Of a stretch of DNA of 64,000 bases, positions 11,637-22,956 are shown in pieces. The translations under genes were made by a program, and so were the position numbers. Origin of the DNA: Microvelia longipes (lineage: Eukaryota; Arthropoda; Insecta; Hemiptera; Veliidae). The stretch spans positions 30,590,009-30,654,008 of the forward strand of contig JACMZG010001911.1 of NCBI GenBank assembly GCA_018340805.1, in the 5' to 3' direction. The notes below the pieces were generated by a model, which saw only the letters and a program-made list of their open reading frames with translations, searched no databases and had not been told where the DNA came from. Every line of letters starts with the position of its first letter. Within the stretch, counting starts at the first letter, position 1.

Positions 11637-12180
11637 GCGTTTACGTGTTACGTGCTACTTTTTAGTTACGTGTTACGTGCTACTTTTTAGTTACGTGTTA
11701 GGTGCGTGTGCGTGCTACTTTTTAGTGACGTGTTACGTGCTACTTTTTAGTTATGTGTTACGTGCTACCTTTTAGTTACGTGTACGTGCTACTTTTTAGT
11801 GACGTGTTACGTGCTACTTTTTAGTTACGTGTTACGTGCTACCTTTTAGTTATGTGCTACCTTTTAGTTACGTGTGCGTGCTACTTTTTAGTGACGTGTT
11901 ACGTGCTACTTTTTAGTTATGTGTTACGTGCTACCTTTTAGTTACGTGTTACGTGCTACTTTTTAGGACGTGTTACGTGTTTTTAGTTAGTGTTACGTGC
12001 TACCTTTTAGTTACGCGTGCGTGCTACTTTTTAGTGACGTGTTACGTGCTACTTATTAGTTACGTGCTATTTTTTAGTTACGTGCTACTTTTTAGTTACT
12101 TGTTACGTGCTACTTTTTAGGTACGTGTACGTGGTATTTTTTTAGTAACGTGTACGTGCTACTTTTTAGTTACGTCTTAC
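11637..12180 (+). repeat. 25-bp minisatellite, about 22 copies
   Basis: The unit is TTACGTGTTACGTGCTAC followed by TTTTTAG, with frequent one-step shortened copies. TACGTG occurs twice per unit. The array lies in intron 1. Confidence 0.93.
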
Positions 12181-12477
12181 AAAATATTCAATATATTCTT
12201 AAAAAAATCTTGCTTTGAATCATTAAAAAGTTTTTATTATAATCATACTGTAGGTATAATTATACTATCATAATTATGTATAAATACATACTGTATGTAT
12301 ATATTAGGTTGTATATCTATTGTATACAACTTGTATTATAACAATAACATATAATAATAATCAATCGTCGATAATTTTTCAACAATAATAATCAATTATA
12401 ACAAATCAATTGTATATTGAATATCTTTAAACGAATAAATATTTTTTAATTAAACTTAGTACAAAATTCAATCTTGG

Positions 12478-12888
<411 letters not shown>

Positions 12889-12916
12889 TATATATATATA
12901 TATATATAATATATAT

Positions 12917-12986
<70 letters not shown>
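12889..12986. repeat. (TA)n microsatellite
   Basis: About 98 bp with two interruptions, directly after SINE family 2. Confidence 0.95.
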
Positions 12987-13733
12987 TGTTAAAAAGATTA
13001 CAATAGTAGGAATAGGGAATTGAATAGATGGTGTGTTTTGTATAAGCGAGAAAGCCACTTTCTGTGTCTAAACGTGTTTTAAATCCATTCTGAAAGGTTT
13101 TTCTAGGATTTTTCCTGTTATGTAGAGTTGAATTTTGGTTTAGGCAAAAGCCTCTTGTGTTTTTAGTTGCGAGTTGGTAACAGCACACTGGAAGCGATAC
13201 AATACCTTTTTTTACTTGTTTTTGGATATTGGTAGTGAAATGTATAAAAGGAAAATTAGATTTTATTATTTTTTTAGTCGTGGTGTTGTTTTTGGTTTTG
13301 TCGTATGTTCGCCCTTGTGTAACACTAACTTCGTACATATCTAATAAAAGCTTCTCTACCCTACCACCATTTTTTCATAGATGCCTCTCTAGGAAAAAAC
13401 TTAAAAATGTTTTTACTTGACTCCTTGTACAGGAAAGCTTTTCCATCTACTTACTTAGATTACACCAATACATGTACAAATTTACGAAACATGTTTGTGT
13501 TAAGCCTTAAACATGTAAAATTGTAGTAAGCCTTATTAACCCTCAAAACGATGCTTTCATGTAAACTTGTACTTGTGTATTTCCATTTCTACAAATAACT
13601 TTAACCAACTTACTTAAATTGGTATCATTAGAATCCGGATCATTTACAGTAACTATTTTGATCGAGCACAACCAAACTAAATGCTTTATATTGACTTAAT
13701 AAATGATGTATTGTATTTAGTTTATAGCTTCGG
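12987..13733. other. Unique intron 1 sequence
   Basis: Nothing recognised. The open frames here are extended by the neighbouring (TA)n. Confidence 0.5.
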
Positions 13734-13945
13734 CGTCACGGTGGTATAATTGTTAGCACGTGCGCCTGTCTCCCAGACAGTCCAGGTTCAATCCCGGTCA
13801 GGGCCTCTATGATTTTTATGAGGAATGGAAATCCTTTCACGTGCCGTTCTTTGAAAGGGACATTAAGCCGATGATTCCGAACCTGTGCGATATCAGGTAT
13901 TTGTAACAGATCCTTAACCCTGATCATGAACCTGGGTTTAGTCAA
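13734..13945 (+). mobile_element. tRNA-derived SINE, family 1, copy 1
   Basis: The tRNA-like head has an A-box-like GGTGGTATAATTGTTAGCAC, a CTGT-CTCCCAG-ACAG anticodon arm and a B box GGTTCAATCCC at about 13786-13796. It is followed by a SINE body (CACGTGCCGTTCTTTG, GGGACATTAAGCCGATGATT) and a short tail region. The same head and body recur in the opposite strand at 49911-50106, which shows it is a dispersed family and not a tRNA gene. Confidence 0.82.
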
Positions 13946-13968
13946 AATTTGAAAACCTTAATATTAGC

Positions 13969-14508
13969 CTTAGAATAATACTATATATAGAAGGAGCACT
14001 ACTGATAACACGAAAGGCGGTTCACTGGTGCAACTAAGTAATGCTGCCACCCTAACAATATACAATTTTCTAAAAAAAAGTTGGCAATACTTCCGGTTGC
14101 TGAATTATTATGTTCTATTATTAATTACTGATTGATTATTCATAAAATACTAATATAAATATCAGTGCATTACAATATTTTAAGCATTTTAAATTGTAGT
14201 TTAACGTATTTATTAAAATTATATACAAATAGTAGTCCTCGTCAACTAAATGTAGATTCTCGTATTCCGCCACCCTTTTGCCATCTAAGACCAGTTTTAT
14301 TAAATACTCTGCAGGTGTTTTAAGTTATTATTTGTTCTTTACGATCTTTCTTCATTAAAAGATATTTATGACAAATATTTAAAATAATGTTTTGTTGTCA
14401 GGTTGGCAGCATTACTTAGTTGCACCAGTCAACCGGCTTTCGTGTTATCAGTGGAATTACACTGTGTTTACGGTCCTGTGCTCCTTCTATATATAGTATT
14501 ATTCTAAG
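13969..14508. mobile_element. Non-autonomous DNA transposon (MITE), 540 bp, 8-bp TSD
   Basis: The terminal inverted repeats begin CTTAGAATAATACTATATAT and run about 85-110 bp on each side (AGAAGGAGCAC, ACTGATAACACGAAAG, TGGTGCAACTAAGTAATGC). The left arm lacks about 23 bp present in the right arm. The element is flanked by identical 8-bp duplications ATATTAGC at 13961-13968 and 14509-14516. There is no coding capacity. An 8-bp duplication fits hAT or another 8-bp superfamily. Confidence 0.92.
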
Positions 14509-14516
14509 ATATTAGC

Positions 14517-14818
14517 TCTCATTAAAATTTATATACATGTTTCTGCCTTATGGTTTCGAGAGCAGGTAAGCTAAGTCTGGCATTGGGGCACGTGTTGTTT
14601 CTAGCTAAAGCTATAGAACTTATAATAAAGCCACAACTCTTCTTTGGATTAGACGCATGAAAATCCACAAAATGCCTGCGCACAAGGATTTATAAGGTAG
14701 AACACTAACGTGGCTGACATACTAGCTTATTGCTCAATCAGTGATACGGAGATTTCATATCCCCCCCCCATAAATGGTTCTTGGCGAACCCTTTTCTTCC
14801 CCCTCCCCTCAACTAATA
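14517..14818. other. Unique intron 1 sequence
   Basis: A C-run lies at 14761-14769. Nothing else recognised. Confidence 0.5.
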
Positions 14819-15366
14819 AAGTGTCTGTGTGTGTGTGTGTGTGTGTCTGTTATCATCGTTGCTCTCTGTGTATTTATGCTAGAGAGTTGAAACATTGTAC
14901 AAAAATCAGTTTACTGCTGTAGTTGTGCAATTCGGAAAATATTTTATGACGTCATTGACTGCAATGATCTTCATATTATTATTAGCATTAGTTCGATTTT
15001 GATCAAATAACTTGTGTATGTTTTTTAAACATTGTAAAAATCGGAAACACATCTAATTGAGTTAAATTTGATACAAGTACACTAAGTTTTGTTTTAATAC
15101 AACAAGTATATCCATGGTTTTTGGTGGATCATAAAAGTTAAGCAGCATTGAGCGTGTTCAGTTCTTGGATGAATGACCACTGGGAATGAAACGAATGTAT
15201 TTACTATCTGAGAACGAGCGAAGCGAGTCTGAAGACGTGATGCAGTATAAGTTTAACGTCTTGTATATTAAAAGGACGAGCGAAGCGAGTCCGAAGCTGG
15301 GAGGATGAGCGTAGCAAATCCGAAGTAATAAGGAAACGTTTCGAAGTACCCCGTACCTGATTTTTT
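14819..15366 (+). repeat. Family B repeat, copy 7, with 5S rRNA-like segment
   Basis: It opens at an expanded (GT)n of the family's TGTGTGTCTG block. The 5S-like segment is at 15135-15188 (AAGTTAAGCAGCATTGAGCG ... GGGAATGA). Three GAGCGAAGCGAGTC / GAGCGTAGCAAATCC motifs follow, then AAGTACCCCGTACCTGATTTTTTT. It is one of the best-preserved 3' halves. Confidence 0.85.
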
Positions 15367-15851
15367 TGCTATCTTACTAACAACATAAAAATTATGTTTT
15401 TTTGAGGTAGTACGTAATTGAGTACTTTATTGGACCGTTTTTAGGATGAGAAGCCAATCATTATTGTTATAGGAGGTTTGTTTAGTACTTTTCACCTCGA
15501 GGACAATAATGAATGTAAAAAAACTCCTAGGACGTAAAGTAATTCATATTTGCCGCCTTTACTGTAATGTAGCGTGTTCAAAAATCAATCTGTGTAAAAC
15601 CTTCATGAGATTTCTTTGAAAACGTTTATTTTGTTTCTGTTTTTGTTCGTAGACTAATTTTTTTTTTTCGTTTTTAAAAGTTGTTTTAATTGTCAATTTT
15701 TGTGTGTTTATCTGTAAAGCTTTTACATTTTTGAGTAAAAGTGTGAAGCTATGGATGATTCAATGACGACGATAATATGGAGTTAATTGGACGTTTGTTT
15801 TTTTTTCAATTAAGTATATAGCGCAGTTTATTTAATGAGTGTACCTCAAAA

Positions 15852-15987
15852 AAATAGTGTATGCCATCGGCTGAGAATATCTTTATTTATGTCTTGGCAA
15901 TTTTTCCCGACTCTCTTCGCTCGTCGGTAAATCTAATTGCCGTGACATAAAGACACACTTCTCAGCCTTATGGCATAAATAACTATT
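15852..15987. mobile_element. Foldback element, 136 bp
   Basis: AAATAGTGTATGCCATCGGC, TGAGAATATCTTTATTTATG, TCTTGGCAAT pair with TTGCCGTGACATAAAG, CTTCTCAGCCTTATGGCATA. The centre is CCGACTCTCTTCGCTCGTCGG-like, the same GC-rich word seen at family B 3' ends. Confidence 0.75.
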
Positions 15988-16703
15988 ATGTTTACCAATA
16001 TAAACTTTGTTGATAAGTTATCAACAAAGCCATAACAGAAATCTCATAAGCTAATTTTTTCATTTAGAAATTCGGTAAAAGGATGTTAAAACTGACATCT
16101 ATTATTATAATAGCTTTAAATTTAATTAATTAATGTTGAAATATTTCTTATAATATTTTGTCCATAAACTCACGGACCTCCTAAAATCTTTCCATGGACC
16201 TCCGAGGTCCGCCGACCACAATTAGCGTAACCCTGGCTTAAGTAAGATACGTTCAATCTTTTTATTACTGCCTTTATATTTATGTTTTTTGATTAATTTA
16301 TTCTTCTTTTCAGGTCAAGAAAAAGGAAGGCCTTAATTTAAGGTAAGATCTACAAAGATATGAAGTACCTAAAATTTAATTGTGTAATTAAAATTAATTA
16401 CACAATTAAAATTGGCTGTGAAATTTAGCCATAAGAATAATTGAGCTGTAAATAAGAGCTGTGGAGCCAGTGTAAAGACATATCCCTTCGAACAGAACTT
16501 GACACTGTGGTACTACATGATAATACACAAATAGTGGAACACATGATAAGAAAGAATACGCTACGTGGGCCTAACAGGACTACAATTAAGTTTTGACTTA
16601 ATTCTGTTAGGGAGGAATAAAATATTCCTCTTTTACCTTAATCCCTAATCTTAAGAATTACTAAAGTAATCTTAAACGGTTTAAAGTAAAATACGAGTTA
16701 AAA
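15988..16703. other. Intron 1 sequence with one AT hairpin
   Basis: TTTTAATTGTGTAATTAA-type inverted words at about 16373-16413 form a hairpin. Otherwise nothing recognised. Confidence 0.5.
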
Positions 16704-17434
16704 ATGTAAAAATTGAGTACGGGATACCTCGAAACTTTTCCTCATCACATCGGAATAGCTACGCTCATCCTCCCACATTCGGACTCGCTTCGCTCGTCTT
16801 CAGAATATACAATTCATTAAATTTATACTGCAACACGTCTTCGGACTCGCTTCGCATCCAGTTTATTCTAAGCGGTCACCCAGACAGGATTGACCACGCT
16901 CAATGCTGCATATCTTTTATGATCCAACAAAAACCATAGATGTACTTGTCGTATTAAAGCAAAACTTAGAGTACATATTTATTACGTAAAGGTTTATGGT
17001 TTTGTCAAATTTTAACTCAATTAGATTGTTTTTCGATTTTTTTTCAATGCTTTAAAAAACGTACACAAGTCGTTTGATTAAAATTGAACTAATGCTGATA
17101 ATAAGATGAAACTTAACATATATGTTAGTCTATGGCTATATGCGTGCTAGGTCAATCTGATCGCATCATTTTACCGAGTTTTATGGTTTTACGCAATTTT
17201 TGGAAAGTCATTATTGCGGGTCAATGATGTCATAAAAAATATTTTTCGAATAGCAAAACTGCAGCGTTAGAGTAATATTTGTACCGCGTTTCAAATCTCT
17301 AGCATATATACACTAGGAGCTACGATGATACACACACACACATACAGACAGACGAATTTGTGACAAACGACTCAGCAAACAATAATTTTTATGGTATACT
17401 CATTTATAGTATAAATGAGGAAAAGTAAAAAAGG
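16704..17434 (-). repeat. Family B repeat, copy 8 (minus strand), with 5S-like segment
   Basis: A full-length copy in reverse: GAGTACGGGATACCTCGAAAC at its 3' end, hairpin motifs at 16745-16800 and the 5S-like segment at 16870-16910 (reverse of GCAGCATTGAGCGTGGTCAA...GGTGACCGC). The CRE-like motif has decayed near 17229, and the 5' end TTTTTTACTTTTCCTCATTT is at 17434. Confidence 0.85.
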
Positions 17435-17877
17435 CTTAAATTAAAAATACGGCACTAAGTAACATGAGGGACTAAAGTGAAAACTCATCTGATTTGCTTT
17501 TGATTCTTGCTATTATACTTTTTAATTGAGAACTACAAATTTTAGGAATGAGTTTCCTCTAATCACACTCAAATCTACAATCTTATAGTTTACTTTTGTC
17601 ATTAAAATATATTGTTTATTACAACAAACTACTTCTTTAGTCCTAAACGGATTTTGACACAATAAACAATGATTTTGGTCAGTCCTTATAAATTTCTGGG
17701 CTGCCACCACAATAAATATTGATTAAATGTTGTATGCTTTACAGGAGTAACTCGCTATTAACCCTTGCAAAAATTGTTTTCCTTGGCTACCTTAGGGGAA
17801 CACTAATAAATATAATTTACTTCGGTTTCTATTCGGGAATAAAATTTGTAATATTTCCGCAACGCTTCAGGACTTTT

Positions 17878-17920
17878 GATTCTTGGTTCAAAAGGCCCCC
17901 CGCCTTTTGAACCAAGAATC
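17878..17920. repeat. Perfect 19-bp GC-capped hairpin with C-run loop
   Basis: GATTCTTGGTTCAAAAGGC and its exact inverse are separated by five C. It stands alone in otherwise plain AT-rich intron. Confidence 0.9.
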
Positions 17921-18566
17921 AGACTTTGACTTAAGACTAAAATTAAATATGTTCGGAAATAAATAGCTCTTAATTCTTTTTAAATGCAACTATTCCTCAT
18001 TAGTTGCCTTATGAAATTTTCATGTTATTGAAAATTGGTAAGCAAAATATATTTAATATGGATTTTATATAATTTGCATTTTTTGGGATATTCACCCCTC
18101 CTACTTTCATTACTAGACTTCATACTTCTCTCAATCAAACTAATAAACGTTTTAAATTTTTATATTTACCTATATTTTGTTTCTAGGATTGCGAAGAGAT
18201 TAAATTAAACATAAAAATGTTGATATTTATTCAGCTTTAGATTCAAACAGGTTGCTGTATAGAATTGTAAAGACCTTTACTTTTACCCTTTATGAGTTTC
18301 CGCTGACTCTATTATTCTCTATTGCTCTAAATTCTATCTATTCTATTATCCTCTGCAGCATAGTCCTTTATTTTAGTGCTAACCACAGCAAACATGTTTC
18401 TATTTCCGCACAAAATCTCATTGTGTTTGTTTAGTTCAACTTAATTATTTTCTATTTACAATAGAAATTTAAATAAATTAAATTAAATAAATCATTTTAT
18501 GTTCATTGTATAATCTAAATTCGAAAATATTTAATCGTTATTTTCTCAAGACTAGAGTTTTTTGGT
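17921..18566. other. Unique intron 1 sequence
   Basis: Nothing recognised. Confidence 0.5.
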
Positions 18567-18735
18567 TGTCATATTAAGCAATCCAGCAATTTGTTGTCAT
18601 TTGACAGCAATCCAGAGCATTTTGTTGTCATATTAACAGCAATCTAGAGCATTTTGTTGTCATATTGACAGCAATCTAGAGCATTTTGTTGTCATATTGA
18701 CAGCAATCTAGAGCATTTTGTTGTCAATATGATTT
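18567..18735 (+). repeat. 32-bp tandem repeat, about 5 copies
   Basis: The unit is AGCAATCTAGAGCATTTTGT followed by TGTCATATTGAC. The first copies are shorter. Confidence 0.9.
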
Positions 18736-18756
18736 AATATATTGACTTGTCATTGA

Positions 18757-18910
18757 TACCACTGATATGCAGGAAAAATATTGTGTTAAAAAATTCCGAA
18801 ATCTATACTTCCGGTGTTTCAAGACTTTCTTTGTAGCTTTTACTAAGTATCCTGTCTACATATGTGTGTGTCCGTTTAGACACATGATTGTAGCGCCCAG
18901 TATGTTTATG
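18757..18910 (+). repeat. Family B 5'-part fragment, copy 9
   Basis: It contains GGAAAAATATTGTGTTAAA, CCGAAATC, the TATGTGTGTGTCCG block and GATTGTAGCGCCCAGTATG. The 3' two thirds are missing. Confidence 0.7.
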
Positions 18911-20737
18911 TTATGTTTTACTTTTTTCTTTATTTGTAGAAGGTAAAATATTATTATGTAGAGCCTATCCCTCACTAAAGGCATATCTGTACTGGGTGGA
19001 TTCACATACAAACTATTTTACATATAATAATTAAATTTAAATTTATGACAATCAGATGTATCAGTAGTTTTGTTACATTTTTTTGGTCAATACTTGGTCT
19101 GATCTATAGTATAATCTTTGGTCTCAAACAAGTACTTAAGGGTGTACTGCCACTAAGAGAAAAAACACTTCGACAATAAATGCAAAATTTTTATTTTCCA
19201 TTTTAATGAGTTTTAAGTTATAAGATACCGTAATATTACATATTTTAGACATCGCATTATATCCTGAAAAAATTGACATTAATATCATTATTTGCAGTAG
19301 TTTGTATTAAGCTTATTGTTTATCATGTATCATAGAGTTTTGTTTAAAACTACGAGAAATAAATATTTTTATCAAAAATCTATAATTTATGTCAAACAGT
19401 ATAGCTTCATAAAAAAAACTTCAGGGACATAGTGATATTTGTATCCAATTTCTTAGGATTCAATGCGTTTTCTAAAATAGATGATATTGTGATATCCTAT
19501 AACTTGATCTTTTTAAGTTACCAAGGGCTGTTACAAAATTACCATAGTTGGGTAGTAATTACCAAAATAATTATTAAAATTAAATTATAAATGTTAATCA
19601 CAACAATTATTTTTTTTGAAACTACATAATAAATTCCAATTTTTATAAAAATCAATTTTAAATTATACAACAAAATTTTAGCTACTATAGTAAAAAGAAT
19701 GCTTCCAAGTAATATATTTTTAATTATATTTAAAAGTTACTATTGTACTACTAATATTATTGCTATAATAATTTGGTCGTTGAAGACTCAAATAATAAAT
19801 TAGCTATTAATAATAAATAATTTGCTGAGTACTTTGTCTGTCGACCGTTTTCGACTTATCGACATTTTTAGCGTGTGAACATTTGATTTTTCAACGATTA
19901 ATTATTTCAATCAATCAATACTATTATCGATGAACACGACGAGCTATCTTAAGATTACTGTATTAATTACCAACAGTAGCTAATTTCTTAGTTATTAGAA
20001 ATAATTTCTCTCTTCGGGTTGCCTATATATAGTGTGTTATTCAATTTTCCCTTTCCACTCTATTTGAGTCTCACCCCTCCACATGATGTTGGTTGAGACC
20101 CTGTGAACTAATTTTCAAGATATTGCTTAAATTAAGTGTTGATTTTGTTTAACTATATGAGATTAACATAGTGTATAATTTGAGGAAAACCATTATTGTA
20201 GAGCTATTAAACTTTAAATAAAGTTAAAACTTGCTTAAAGTTTGAAGAGTATGTAGTCTGAACACTTAATGTTAACTATGTTTAGAGAGTTGCCTACGTT
20301 GGCTAGTTCTCTTCCCAAGGCATAGTAGGGTCGCTCGAGCAGTAGTGAACCTTTTCTCTTATAACTAATGTGTTTTAGTGGGTGAAACCACAAGAGAGCC
20401 CAAGAGTTTCTCATTTTAATTCTTTTCGTGTTTTACCCTATTATACTTCTTTTAACTTCATATTTAAAACCTTTTTAACACTGAAATTATGAACGTTTTT
20501 ATCTTTTCTTCTCTTTTTTTATATAAATGCGTATTTGTAAAGAGTCCAAAGCATGGTTTTTGTTAAGAGAATTCTATATGGAAAGTACTGGAAGAGATCG
20601 AAGCAATAATTTCATTAACTACAGTGGAAAATTTAGGCAGGGTATTATTTTATCGACTAATGATATTACACTTATAATAATATTTCGACCTAACCCCATA
20701 CTAATCAATTTACTTCCTGCAATATGTTTTTTAAACA
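18911..20737. other. Intron 1 sequence, partly unclassified
   Basis: 18911-19960 is plain AT-rich. 19960-20440 is more complex, with CTATATATAG at 20025, AATAAA at about 20216 and GC-richer ends. It might be an old solo LTR, but I found no termini or target duplication. Confidence 0.4.
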
Positions 20738-21020
20738 AACCTATTATTTTATAACCTAGTCAATTATTTATCTATAAGTCAATTTATTATTATTATAAAC
20801 CTATTATTTTATTACCTAGTCAATTATTTATCTATAAGTCAATTTATTATTATTATAAACCTATTATTTTATAACCCTCAATTTTAACTATAAGTCAATT
20901 TATTATTATTATAAACCTATTATTTTATAACATAGTCAATTATTGAACTATACGTCAATAAATAAACCTATTATTTATAAACTACTCAATTATTTAACTA
21001 TAAGTCAATTATTATTATTA
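20738..21020 (+). repeat. 60-bp tandem repeat, about 5 copies
   Basis: The unit is AAACCTATTATTTTATAACC, TAGTCAATTATTTATCTATA, AGTCAATTTATTATTATTAT. Later copies have deletions. Confidence 0.9.
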
Positions 21021-21064
21021 TAAATTATTTTTATAAACTAGTTAAACTTAGGGTTAAGAAGGTA

Positions 21065-21082
21065 TTTCTTAATGTTAGCATA
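21065..21082 (+). repeat. Direct repeat, left copy
   Basis: TTTCTTAATGTTAGCATA is repeated exactly at 22338-22355, with similar bases on both sides (AGA-CA-CAAAA follows each). The two copies bracket a GC-richer 1.25-kb block. Confidence 0.7.
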
Positions 21083-21377
21083 TAGACAACAAAAGCAACA
21101 ATTATGACAACTGCTAAAATCTGTTATGATTATAGTACGACACATGACTAAAATCAATTGACAGCGCGCTAAAAATCTGTGAAGGAAAGAATTCTATTGG
21201 TTCAGACCAACCCCGCTCTTTCCCCCTCCACCTCATGCCAACCTCGGTATAAAAAAATACCTTTTTCGTAAATAATTTCATAAAAAGGCAACACTGGTTG
21301 TAAATATTTGTAACCTCACGTCGCTTTTATTGTGCTCATTGATCTGTTTGAGTTCGTTTCGTTTCATTCCAATCTGT

Positions 21378-21596
21378 TCAATTCATCCAATTATTGCGGA
21401 GTATTAACATGATCTGAGTGCCTATATTTGACGCTTGGACATTAACGTATTCTTCAAGCATTTCTTGCATTTGTGTACAGCGCAGGTTCTGTGCTCTGTC
21501 AACCAAAAGACGAATTTTTTTGAAAATGCCATGTCTTTCAATAGATGACAGTCTTGACTTTTTTCTTTTTAAGTCTTGAATGCATATTTGTGTCAT
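21378..21596 (-). CDS. Possible small nested gene, 72 residues, unrecognised
   Basis: A minus-strand ATG ORF in esterase intron 1. An in-frame TAA lies three codons upstream, so the start is defined. The product MTQICIQDLKRKKSRLSSIE... is charged. Its middle (IRLLVDRAQNLRCTQMQEML) looks helical. There is no signal peptide or membrane segment. AATAAA lies about 46 bp after the stop (21326-21331 on the minus strand). The surrounding DNA (21150-21600) is GC-richer than the intron average and carries GGCAACACTGG and TATAAAAA words. I recognise no family. The ORF is short enough to be chance, so this is a candidate only. Confidence 0.25.
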   Translation of the reverse strand: MTQICIQDLKRKKSRLSSIERHGIFKKIRLLVDRAQNLRCTQMQEMLEEYVNVQASNIGTQIMLILRNNWMN

Positions 21597-22005
21597 ATTA
21601 TTTTATAATATGAAACAATACGCATTCAATTACACAAACGTGACACAAAAAGTAGTTTGTTTTGAAAAAAAGTAATTATAGCTGACAATTTATTTAAATT
21701 GTCAAACTTTTATCGAAGAACTATTATGATCCATTGCATTACGTAATTAACAACTTTAACTCCACTTATTTCATACTTCCCGAACAAATTTAAAGCAACA
21801 CTTAGTTGGAAATTTATAAGTAATATTTTCAATATTCAATATTCCTTCTTAAAAAGTAAAAAATAATTTATAAAAATAAAAAAATACGATATCAAATAAA
21901 AACAAATAATAAAATTTAAACATAACCTGACTTTCAGTGTTGCCAGAGTAGGGAATTTTTTTGTTACTAAAAAAGGGATTTTTTTGAAGGTTGAAAGCAT
22001 TGAGA

Positions 22006-22300
22006 TTTGGCGGGCTATCAATTGATTTTAGCCGTGTGGCGTATTATAATCTCCACCAACACCTGAATTGTTTGGTATCTCTAAATATAGTAAAACAAGT
22101 TATGGAATTTGTTTACACTGCTGGCTTGCCGCCAAGAAAAAGAAGCTGATAATTCCTTTACAGTTTGAATAAAGCTCTTTAGTATTGCCAAACAATTAAC
22201 TTCACTTAGAAACGCCAATGGTCGTCTCCACCCAATACGGACATGATTTGGCGGGACAGAAAAGTTTTTCCCTTCTTTTTTGGACCAAAGACTTGGCGGG
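22006..22300. promoter_or_regulatory. Cluster of three E2F-like sites
   Basis: TTTGGCGGG at 22006-22014 and 22247-22255, and CTTGGCGGG at 22292-22300, match the E2F core TTTSGCGC/G. They lie upstream (minus-strand sense) of the small ORF at 21378-21596. GTGTTGCCAGAGTAGGGA at about 21938 is another GC-richer promoter-like word. Function is not shown. Confidence 0.3.
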
Positions 22301-22337
22301 GAGTTTTTTTTAAACACGTGAGTGGTTTTTGGTAAGA

Positions 22338-22355
22338 TTTCTTAATGTTAGCATA
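22338..22355 (+). repeat. Direct repeat, right copy
   Basis: Exact second copy of the 18-bp word at 21065-21082. Family B copy 10 begins about 45 bp further on. Confidence 0.7.
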
Positions 22356-22398
22356 CAGAACATCAAAAAGATTATTCAGATTAGAATTCTAAACATAA

Positions 22399-22622
22399 AT
22401 AAAAATGCCAGGTACGGGGTCGGAACATTTCCGCACCATCAGATTCACTACGCTCATCTTCGCAAATTCAGAATCGCTTCCCTCGTCCTCAGAATATGTT
22501 TATCTCTTGATTTACATTGAGTCACTTTTCTCGTCCTCACTCAGTAAAAACATATATTTGATTCCCTGCGGCCACCTATCCATGTACTAACCTTGCTTAA
22601 TCGTGCTTAACATTAGTATATT
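22399..22622 (-). repeat. Family B 3'-part, copy 10, with 5S-like segment
   Basis: It runs in reverse from GCCAGGTACGGGG through three degenerate GCTTCCCTCGTCCTC-type motifs to a 5S-like segment at 22562-22612. On the minus strand this reads GTTAAGCACGATTAAGCAAG, GTTAGTACATGGATAGGTGG, CCGCAGGGAAT. No 5' part follows. Confidence 0.75.
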
Positions 22623-22913
22623 TTAAACTGTATAACCTTTTTTTAATAGCCATTTGTTTAAACTTTTTTGTCACTTTGTGTGGTCCTATCGACTTCGGAC
22701 CGGTTTCATTTGATTCACACCCTCCTCCCACCCAAAAAGAAACATAAATAAAGACTATTTCCCGGTAAAAAAATTTGAAACCTTAAATTTGACTGATGTG
22801 TAAAGAACATTTTATTGGGTCTGCAAAAGGGAATATGATGCCACAAAAACCATGTTTTCAATATGGTTCGTGTTCCGTTCGAAAAATAGTGTGTTTACAA
22901 GAAATGGTCTAGA

Positions 22914-22914
22914 A

Positions 22915-22946
<32 letters not shown>

Positions 22947-22956
22947 TTATATATAT
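22914..22956. repeat. (TA)n microsatellite
   Basis: 43 bp of TA with slips. Confidence 0.9.

Noticed and set aside
13734..13806. A tRNA gene (Gly-like, CCC anticodon loop)
   Set aside because: The acceptor and anticodon stems pair poorly. The sequence continues into a body shared with a second copy at 49911-50106, so it is a SINE head.
15135..15188. A 5S rRNA gene or pseudogene
   Set aside because: Only the middle of the 5S sequence is present. It lies at the same place in many copies of a dispersed repeat, so it is part of that repeat and not a separate gene.
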